From contig CACYKP010000018.1 of assembly GCA_902775025.1 (NCBI GenBank), positions 1 through 57,113 of the forward strand: DNA of 57,113 bases. Direction: 5' to 3'. Both the position numbers and the translations under genes were made by a program. The stretch is from an uncultured bacterium. GTDB taxonomy: Bacteria > Cyanobacteriota > Vampirovibrionia > Gastranaerophilales > Gastranaerophilaceae. Numbering within the stretch: position 1 is the first letter of the stretch; each line of letters opens with the position of its first letter. The notes below the pieces were generated by a model. It ran no database searches. It was not told the origin of the DNA and was given only the letters and a program-made list of their open reading frames with translations. Of the stretch, positions 50,970-57,113 are shown one piece after another.

Positions 50970-51997
50970 CGGACTCTTGAAAACACTTCAACATCAATAT
51001 TATCAAAAGTATTCTCGAAGAAAAATGCTGCTGAAGCAACCATAGAGGCATTATCTGTGCAGTATTTCATTTGTGGGGCATAGACTTTATACCCTAAATC
51101 AGACAAACTAAATATTTTTTTACGGATTTCACTATTTGCTGCTACACCGCCAGCCAGTACAACCTGTTTAAATCGTGTTTCTTCAAGTGCGTGTTTCACT
51201 TTTTTATAAAGAGTTGATGAAACACATTCTTGAAAACTTGCACATATATCATTAAGGGGTAAGTCTTTACCGTCAAAACTTTTAACCAATCTTAAAGCAG
51301 CGGTTTTTAGACCTGAAAAGCTAAAATCATACTCACCCACTTTTGCTTCAGGTAGTTTGAATGCAAAAGGATTGCCTTCTTGTGCTAATTTATCAAGCTT
51401 TGGTCCCCCAGGATACGGCAAACCAATTAAACGTGCTACTTTGTCATAGGCTTCTCCAACTGCATCATCAATAGTTTCGCCAATAATTTGCATATCGGAA
51501 TATGAATTAACTTTTATAATCTGTGTATGTCCACCGCTCACTAATAACGCAATAAACGGAGGCTGTAAATCTGTATCAATAAAGTTTGCTGCGATATGAG
51601 CATTTAAGTGATTAATACCGATAAAAGGTTTATCATAAGCAAGTGCAAGAGTTTTAGCAGCATTTAATCCTACAAGCAGACAACCTACAAGCCCAGGTCC
51701 TACTGTTCCTGCAAATGCACTAATCTGATTCCCGTTTACACCTGCTTGTTTAAATGCTTCATCGATAACTACATTAATAGCTTCTAAGTGTTCTCTTGCA
51801 GCTATTTCCGGAATTACTCCTCCGTATTCCTCGTGAATTTTTATTTGAGAAGCAACTATGTTTGCTATAACTTCTCGCCCGCCTTTAACTATTGCGCAGG
51901 CAGTTTCATCACAGCTTGATTCAATAGCCATAATAAGCGAATTATTATCAATTGTTACGGGTTTATTGCTAAATAATGTATTTTTAATCTTGTTCAT
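50966..51997 (-). CDS. tsaD: tRNA N6-adenosine threonylcarbamoyltransferase
   Basis: The 343-aa ASKHA protein has AIESSCDETACAIVKGGREV at the start, the metal-binding HLNAHIAANF (HxxxH), LVSGGHTQII, DDAVGEAYDKVARLIGLPYP, FSFSGLKTAALR and the C-terminal LAGGVAANSEIRKK and YCTDNASMVA. It transfers the threonylcarbamoyl group to A37 of ANN-decoding tRNAs. It converges on murI. Confidence 0.97.
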   Translation of the reverse strand: MNKIKNTLFSNKPVTIDNNSLIMAIESSCDETACAIVKGGREVIANIVASQIKIHEEYGGVIPEIAAREHLEAINVVIDEAFKQAGVNGNQISAFAGTVGPGLVGCLLVGLNAAKTLALAYDKPFIGINHLNAHIAANFIDTDLQPPFIALLVSGGHTQIIKVNSYSDMQIIGETIDDAVGEAYDKVARLIGLPYPGGPKLDKLAQEGNPFAFKLPEAKVGEYDFSFSGLKTAALRLVKSFDGKDLPLNDICASFQECVSSTLYKKVKHALEETRFKQVVLAGGVAANSEIRKKIFSLSDLGYKVYAPQMKYCTDNASMVASAAFFFENTFDNIDVEVFSRVR

Positions 51998-52029
51998 AAT
52001 AAGATTATATAATAAAAGTGAATAAGTAA

Positions 52030-52180
52030 ATAAGTGAATATGTCAATAAGTTCTTTTAATATTCATAATCACTATATTTTTTTATTCATAAATAAACAGA
52101 AAGGAACGAATAAATAATAGTAAATAAGAGAATATTACAAACACCTATTCTCTTATTACCCTATTACATTATTCACTTAT
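52030..52180. repeat. Nested palindromic element between tsaD and obgE
   Basis: Outer arms ATAAGTGAATA (52030-52040) and TATTCACTTAT (52170-52180) are perfect. Inner arms AATAAGAGAATA (52123-52134) and TATTCTCTTATT (52146-52157) are perfect too. The 189-bp gap between the divergent genes holds this element and nothing else I can support. Confidence 0.7.
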
Positions 52181-52186
52181 GCTAAT

Positions 52187-53488
52187 ATGGTTAAGTTTTT
52201 AGATAAAGCAAAAATAAGAGTAATCTCAGGACATGGCGGAAACGGAATGGTTGCTTGGCGCAGAGAAAAGTATGTAGATAAAGGCGGACCTGCCGGTGGC
52301 GACGGCGGACGTGGAGGCGATATATATTTTGTGGCTGATGAAAATATGTCTACTCTTTTAGACTTTAAGATTAAATCAGTTTACAAAGCAAAATCCGGTG
52401 AAAATGGCGGAATTAAAGGAATGCATGGTGCCGGAGCCAAAGATTTATTTATTAGAGTTCCTCTCGGTACTTTAGTTAAAGATACAAAAACAGGGAAGCT
52501 TATAGCAGATTTTACCGAAAACGAACAAAAAGTTCTGATAGCTAAAGGCGGAAGAGGCGGAAGGGGTAATGCCCGCTTTGCAACCGCACAAAAAAAAGCA
52601 CCACAATTTTGTGAACCGGGTGAACCCGGGATTGAAAGAGTCTTAGAATTAGAACTTAAACTTATAGCAGATGTAGGCTTGTTAGGAATGCCAAATGCGG
52701 GTAAATCTACTTTTATAAGTGCCGTAAGTTCAGCTAAACCTAAAATAGCTGATTATCCTTTTACAACACTTGTTCCTAATCTAGGTGTTGTTCCTAAATC
52801 TGATGGAGGAAGTTATGTTATAGCTGATATTCCAGGACTTATAGAAGGTGCGTCTGAAGGTGTAGGACTTGGCCATGAATTTTTAAGACACGTAGAAAGG
52901 TGTCGTTTTTTAGTTCATATTGTGGATTTGACTGCTGAAAAACCCGTAGAAAATTATAAAATTATCAATAATGAACTAAAAAAACATTCTCAACATTTGG
53001 GTAATTTATATCAAATTCTGGTTTTAAATAAAATTGATTCCGTTCAGAAAGATGATTTAGATAAATACACAGAAGAATTTAAGCAATATTCTAATGACAT
53101 TTATCCAATATCAGCGGTAACAAGAGAAGGTGTAAAAGAACTTCTACATTTTATAGACTCAAAAGTCGATGAGATACCAAAACCTGTATTTGATATTCAA
53201 ATAGAGGAAGATTTAGGAGCGTATGATAACGATGACAGCGCTTTTGAAGTTAGTAAAATTGCAAAAGATGCATTTGTTATAGAAGGCGGGAAAATTAACC
53301 GTCTGGCAAAAGTTACAGATTCACGCAATACTGAGCAGGTTATAAGGCTTCAAAATATTTTAAAAGGAATGGGAGTATTTGATGAGCTAAAAAAATACGG
53401 GCTTAAAAACGGTGATGTTGTTATATTAGGCGGATTAGAACTTGCATATTATGATGATGAATTCTGGGGCGATGAAGCTAAAGGATAG
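52187..53488 (+). CDS. obgE: GTPase ObgE/CgtA
   Basis: The 433-aa protein has the Gly-rich Obg domain (residues 1-157, with RREKYVDKGGPAGGDGGRGG), a G domain with P-loop GMPNAGKSTFISAV, IADIPGLIEGASEGVGLGHE and NKID, and a C-terminal OCT domain (after about 345). It acts in 50S assembly and stringent control. No ribosome site is visible; a TATGCT -10-like element ends 3 bp before the ATG. First gene of a run with tadA, TIGR02757, a TPR protein and pheA. Confidence 0.96.
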   Translation: MVKFLDKAKIRVISGHGGNGMVAWRREKYVDKGGPAGGDGGRGGDIYFVADENMSTLLDFKIKSVYKAKSGENGGIKGMHGAGAKDLFIRVPLGTLVKDTKTGKLIADFTENEQKVLIAKGGRGGRGNARFATAQKKAPQFCEPGEPGIERVLELELKLIADVGLLGMPNAGKSTFISAVSSAKPKIADYPFTTLVPNLGVVPKSDGGSYVIADIPGLIEGASEGVGLGHEFLRHVERCRFLVHIVDLTAEKPVENYKIINNELKKHSQHLGNLYQILVLNKIDSVQKDDLDKYTEEFKQYSNDIYPISAVTREGVKELLHFIDSKVDEIPKPVFDIQIEEDLGAYDNDDSAFEVSKIAKDAFVIEGGKINRLAKVTDSRNTEQVIRLQNILKGMGVFDELKKYGLKNGDVVILGGLELAYYDDEFWGDEAKG

Positions 53489-53502
53489 GAGTAAATATTT
53501 TT

Positions 53503-53925
53503 ATGCTTGATGCCATAGAAGAAGCAAAAAAGTGTAATATTGATGTGCCTATTGGTTGTGTAATAAAAAAAGACGACAGAATAGTCGCAATTGCACACAA
53601 TCTTAGAGAAAAAAATAATGACATAACTGCTCATGCAGAAATTTTAGCTATAAAAAAAGCTCAAAAAGAATTAAATACGTCAAGACTAAACGGGTGTGAG
53701 ATGTATGTAACACTTGAACCTTGCCCGATGTGTGCTTGGGCGATTATACAATCAGGTATTAAGTCTTTATACTTTGGTTCATATAATAAACAATACGGAG
53801 CTATGGGTTCCGTTCTTGATTTACCAAAACTTGCAAACTCTAAAATAAATGTATTCGGAGGAATCGAAGAAGAAATCTGTGATAAAATATTAGAAGAATT
53901 TTGGAAAAAAATTAGAAGAAAATGA
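53503..53925 (+). CDS. tadA: tRNA-specific adenosine deaminase (TadA-type)
   Basis: The 140-aa deaminase has the zinc His and catalytic Glu in ITAHAEILAI and the zinc Cys pair in LEPCPMCAWAIIQSGIKSLY. It deaminates A34 of tRNA-Arg(ACG). AGGAG lies 11 nt before the ATG. Its N-terminus is a few residues shorter than usual (it starts MLDAIEEAKKC). Other cytidine/guanine deaminases are a less likely alternative. It overlaps the next gene by 4 bp. Confidence 0.9.
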   Translation: MLDAIEEAKKCNIDVPIGCVIKKDDRIVAIAHNLREKNNDITAHAEILAIKKAQKELNTSRLNGCEMYVTLEPCPMCAWAIIQSGIKSLYFGSYNKQYGAMGSVLDLPKLANSKINVFGGIEEEICDKILEEFWKKIRRK

Positions 53926-54689
53926 TTACTAAAACAGAGTTAGATAATTTAGCTGAAAAATATGAAAATACTGATTTTATAAAAAATGATCCAGTGCAGT
54001 TCATTCATAGATATAAGAATAAACAAGATATTGAAATTGCAGGATTTATTTCATCACTATTTGCCTACGGAAACAGAAAAATGTTTATTAATAAATTAGA
54101 TGATTTATTCAGTCGTATGGACAATGATGTCGCTAATTATGTTAAAAATGGCGATTTTGCAAACTTAAAAGGATTTGAATATAGGTTTTCAAAAGATTAT
54201 GACATAATTCCTATGTTTAATATTTTAAACTCTTTATATAACAATTCAAATGGGTTAGAAGAACTTTTCAAATATTCATTTAAAACAGATAGAGGAAATA
54301 AGTATGACGAGTTTCTCGATAAAGTAGTTGATTATTTCTATGCAAGAGCACCCAGAAAAGCCGGACAAGGTTTTTATCATTTAATACCTAACCCTAAAAA
54401 AGGTGGCGCAATGAAGCGTATGAACATGTTTGTCAGATGGATGGTTCGTAAAACATCAGTTGATAAAGGAATTTGGACATTTATGCGTCCTAAGGATTTA
54501 TATATACCACTTGATGTACACGTAGCTCGACAATCAAGAGATATGGGGTTATTAGTGCGTAAAAGTAATGATTATCAGGCAGTTAGAGAACTTACATTTA
54601 AACTAAAAGAGTTTTGTCCTCAGGATCCTGTAAAATATGATTTCGCAATGTTTGCTTTTGGTGTAGAATTAAATAAAAATAAAAAATAA
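53922..54689 (+). CDS. TIGR02757 (DUF2400) family protein
   Basis: The 255-aa protein matches the family through YENTDFIKNDPVQFIHRYKN, IAGFISSLFAYGNRKMFINK, MKRMNMFVRWMVRK and PLDVHVARQSRDMGLL. The fold is thought to resemble helix-hairpin-helix DNA glycosylases, but no activity is established to my knowledge. ATGA overlap with tadA suggests coupled translation. Confidence 0.88.
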   Translation: MITKTELDNLAEKYENTDFIKNDPVQFIHRYKNKQDIEIAGFISSLFAYGNRKMFINKLDDLFSRMDNDVANYVKNGDFANLKGFEYRFSKDYDIIPMFNILNSLYNNSNGLEELFKYSFKTDRGNKYDEFLDKVVDYFYARAPRKAGQGFYHLIPNPKKGGAMKRMNMFVRWMVRKTSVDKGIWTFMRPKDLYIPLDVHVARQSRDMGLLVRKSNDYQAVRELTFKLKEFCPQDPVKYDFAMFAFGVELNKNKK

Positions 54690-54700
54690 AAGGAGTTCTC

Positions 54701-55387
54701 ATGGAATTTGCTTCAAAAAAATATATTTTCTTGTTAATTTTGGTATGCAGCGTTTTTGCAATATTTATTATAAAAGCTTTCGATTATTTACCTGATAAAT
54801 CTGTTGAAAGCAATAATAACAATATAAATGTTAATAATCAATATCAAAGTCCTATTACTGCTGAAAATCAAAATTATCAACAACCTCAGAATCAGAATTA
54901 TGATCCTGAACGTCATAAATCAGGACACGTTGATTTTATGCCGAAACCTGCCCAAGAACAGAATTCAAAAAATGATTATGAAGAGATAAAAGCACCAAAA
55001 GGAACTTATGAGGATGATATTAATGTAATTAATAATAATAGCAGTAATACTACATACTCACCTGATGATTTAGCTGTAAAATCTTTAGTTAATGCAATAA
55101 AATTAAAAAATATGTCTGATTATTCAAACGCACTAAATGAATTGCAAAAAGTCAGTGAATATACAAATGATAGTGAACTGCTTGCATTAAGTTATGAAAA
55201 AACGGCTGAGATATATGCTATTCAAAGACGATTTGGAACGGCTTTGTCTTTTGCAGGTAAAGCCTATAATACAGCACCTAATTCATATAGAGAGATGTTG
55301 ATTGCTCGTATTTATTATCAATCAGGTGATACACAAACAGCAATAACAAGATTAAATAACTTATTAACAAAAGGATTTAAAGATTAA
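54701..55387 (+). CDS. Membrane-anchored protein with C-terminal TPR-like region, 228 aa
   Basis: AAGGAG precedes the ATG. One membrane helix (YIFLLILVCSVFAIFIIKAF, residues 8-27) is followed by a long Asn/Gln-rich linker (about 35-110) and a helical C-terminus with two or three TPR-like units (YEKTAEIYAIQRRFGTALSF). Probably faces the periplasm. No family named. Confidence 0.82.
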   Translation: MEFASKKYIFLLILVCSVFAIFIIKAFDYLPDKSVESNNNNINVNNQYQSPITAENQNYQQPQNQNYDPERHKSGHVDFMPKPAQEQNSKNDYEEIKAPKGTYEDDINVINNNSSNTTYSPDDLAVKSLVNAIKLKNMSDYSNALNELQKVSEYTNDSELLALSYEKTAEIYAIQRRFGTALSFAGKAYNTAPNSYREMLIARIYYQSGDTQTAITRLNNLLTKGFKD

Positions 55388-55403
55388 TATTAAGGATAAA
55401 TTT

Positions 55404-56270
55404 ATGGAACAAGAAATACTGGATGTATCAAAAATTAAAAAATTATTATTTTTAGGACCAAATGGCTCATATAGTGATTTTGCAAAAAATAATTTTATTG
55501 ATGCATTTAATTTAAATTGTGTATCTACAAATCTAAAGTCAATATCATCAATTATAAAAGCTTTAAAAGAAGCAAATTCGCAAGATATTGTTGCGGTAAT
55601 TCCTATAGAAAATTCTATTGACGGAATTGTTCGTGAAACATTAGACAATCTTTCATCATTAAAAAAAGAAGGAATTAAGATAGTAGCTGAAACTACTCTT
55701 GATGTTAAACACGCACTTATTGGTTTTGGTAAAAAACGTGATATTAAAATTATACGCTCTCACACACAAGCCTTAGCTCAGTGTAAACAGTATATTTTGA
55801 ATAATTTTGCTGATAATTTAATTGAAGAAGCGACTCTATCAACTTCTTCTGCAATAAAATCACTTGATAAAAATGATACTAAAGTTGCTGCGATAGGTAG
55901 CGTTGAGTGCGCAAAAATGTATGGAATTCCAGTTATTGAGCAAAATATTAATGATGAACCAAATAACAAAACACGCTTCATTTTATTAGGGAAATTTATG
56001 TCTCCACAGACAGGAAAAGACAGAACAAGCATTACTTTTTCCACTGAAAATAAAGCAGGTGCATTAAGTAAAATTCTTAATATACTTGATACATATAGTA
56101 TTAATATGTCATACATAGATTCACGTCCTTCTAAAAAAGAGTTAGGCGAATACCTTTTTTATATTGATTTTGAAGGACATATAAATGATGAAAAAATTCA
56201 AATGGCTTTTGCAGATATAAAACCCTTAGTAAAAATGTTCTATGTGATTGGTTCATATAGTGAAGTATAA
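55404..56270 (+). CDS. pheA: Prephenate dehydratase
   Basis: The 288-aa protein has the PDT domain (LFLGPNGSYSDFAKNNF, VIPIENSIDGIVRETLDNL, and NKTRFILLG with the catalytic Thr of TRF) and a C-terminal ACT domain (ITFSTENKAGALSKILNILD with the GALxxxL motif, and SYIDSRPSKKELGEYLFYID) that binds Phe. No chorismate mutase domain is fused. It converts prephenate to phenylpyruvate and is likely feedback-inhibited by Phe. 6 bp separate it from the convergent dnaE. Confidence 0.95.
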   Translation: MEQEILDVSKIKKLLFLGPNGSYSDFAKNNFIDAFNLNCVSTNLKSISSIIKALKEANSQDIVAVIPIENSIDGIVRETLDNLSSLKKEGIKIVAETTLDVKHALIGFGKKRDIKIIRSHTQALAQCKQYILNNFADNLIEEATLSTSSAIKSLDKNDTKVAAIGSVECAKMYGIPVIEQNINDEPNNKTRFILLGKFMSPQTGKDRTSITFSTENKAGALSKILNILDTYSINMSYIDSRPSKKELGEYLFYIDFEGHINDEKIQMAFADIKPLVKMFYVIGSYSEV

Positions 56271-56276
56271 GTACAA

Positions 56277-57113
56277 TTATGCTTCAAGTAAGGGTTTATC
56301 GAGTGAACGAATTGTAACATCTATTTCATTAGGAAAGACACTTTTTAAGTGATTAGTTAAGTCATTAGTAGAACTTACCCAAAATATAGGGGAAGTAAGT
56401 ATTCTTGAACTATAACCGTTCACAGGCGGAAGCTTAAACATAACAGGATCATCTCCGTGGTGTGAAGCTAGTATATTTTTTATTCCGCATAATTCTTCGT
56501 ACTTAATTTCATTTTTTAAAGTTAGAGTTACTATATTAGCATTATCTACTGACTTAACAGAATCAATAAGAACGGAAACAGAATTTTCGCCCCTATGCTG
56601 AACTTTCCCTGTTATTATAACTTTTTCATCCTGCACTAATATATCACCAAATTCCTGTAATTTCTTATGGAAGCAAACACATTCAGCTTTACCTGTCAAA
56701 TCTTCAATTGTTACAAATCTTAAGAACTTAGACGGGTCTTTTTTTGTCGGAATTTGTCTGATAGCAGTAATCAAACCGCAGATAGTAACTACTGCTTCTT
56801 CACTTAGGGTTTCAAGCTCAGATATATTATGCGTTTTTAAAAATTGTATTTTATCCCTTATTGAAAACAGTGGATGTGATGTTACGTAAAACCCTAAAAA
56901 TTCTTTTTCAAACATTTGAATTTCTTTATCTGAATATTCTTCATTGCTGCCTTGTAGTTGGTATTGCGTACTAGAAAAATCTTCATCCCCTAATGATGCA
57001 AAAAGACTAACTTGCCCCATTGCTCTATCTTTAGCCTCTTTAGAAGTTACATCGAGAATATATTCCATATTTTCAAAGAGTTGTTTACGACTTTTTTCAA
57101 TATTAGAAAAAGC
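56277..57113 (-). CDS. dnaE: DNA polymerase III alpha subunit, C-terminal part (runs off the right edge)
   Basis: The frame is open through the window edge (AFSNIEKSRKQLFEN before the Met at 57068), so the gene starts outside. Visible are the end of the finger/HhH region (AKDRAMGQVSLFASLGDE), YSDKEIQMFEKEFLGFYVTSHPL, which is a DnaE hallmark, and the OB-fold (VTICGLITAIRQIPTKKDPS to ITGKVQHRGENS) followed by the C-terminal domain. It is the replicative polymerase catalytic subunit; the active-site Asp residues are beyond the edge. Confidence 0.93.
   Translation of the reverse strand, partial: AFSNIEKSRKQLFENMEYILDVTSKEAKDRAMGQVSLFASLGDEDFSSTQYQLQGSNEEYSDKEIQMFEKEFLGFYVTSHPLFSIRDKIQFLKTHNISELETLSEEAVVTICGLITAIRQIPTKKDPSKFLRFVTIEDLTGKAECVCFHKKLQEFGDILVQDEKVIITGKVQHRGENSVSVLIDSVKSVDNANIVTLTLKNEIKYEELCGIKNILASHHGDDPVMFKLPPVNGYSSRILTSPIFWVSSTNDLTNHLKSVFPNEIDVTIRSLDKPLLEA

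Overview
The window is strongly AT-rich, densely coded on both strands and full of Gram-negative-like housekeeping genes. It most resembles a low-GC, non-photosynthetic relative of Cyanobacteria (Melainabacteria/Vampirovibrionia, Gastranaerophilales type). The reasons are: a DUF366 gene beside queC, an amidase with AMIN-like N-terminal modules, a family of proteins starting with an MGMxASQAR motif that I associate with those genomes, and TTACA direct repeats resembling the cyanobacterial RpaB (HLR1) box. This placement is inference; there is no rRNA in the window.

Layout. 1-3959: tail of an MGMxASQAR-family gene, a reverse-strand nanE-ROK kinase pair with a 71-aa protein, a membrane-anchored protein and a HELGH metallopeptidase. 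4096-9178: tRNA-Gln and a giant GH13-type protein. 9187-16407: a lone FliI/SctN-type ATPase, tRNA-Cys, dnaA, a TPR protein, NAD synthetase whose glutaminase domain looks dead, and a nucleoside transporter. 16375-21417: two reverse-strand operons, one with a DUF262-like protein and one HEAT-queC-DUF366-SPOR. 21584-25353: two small coiled-coil or unknown proteins, a CooC-like ATPase with a broken folD, and trigger factor. 25413-31025: rfbA, dnaJ, queE, an alanine symporter and a DRE-TIM synthase. 31205-34645: rpmG-tRNA-Trp-secE-nusG-rplK-rplA and an rRNA methyltransferase. 34665-47900: an accessory region with a DUF559 nuclease, dispersed palindromic repeats, and large surface-like or coiled-coil proteins (703, 320, 716, 483+ and 264 aa), plus a TPR lipoprotein-like gene and a TOPRIM protein. 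48064-57113: cell wall and housekeeping genes (amidase, murI, tsaD, obgE, tadA, pheA, dnaE end).

The most unusual signal is a set of eight transcription units (genes at 4319, 21584, 21943, 35713, 38269, 41110, 43819 and 46718). Each is preceded by a TTAACTTTTGTAA-type box (inverted and weaker at 21584) and usually, about 45-55 bp downstream, an AT-rich CTTTATATATATGTAAG-like element. Their products are mostly proteins without signal peptides that have conserved helical N- and C-termini around variable centres, an architecture like that of flagellin, hook or type III filament proteins. The window also encodes a FliI/SctN-type export ATPase. I propose a regulon for an uncharacterised filament or envelope system; the export link is a hypothesis.

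Other points: folD has lost its PVPGGVG-coding segment by an apparent frameshifting deletion; the collagen-like gene at 43819 is interrupted by a +1 frameshift; four families of palindromic repeats are scattered through the intergenic DNA. One of these repeats sits inside murI, and another supplies the Shine-Dalgarno sequence of both the amidase gene and murI.
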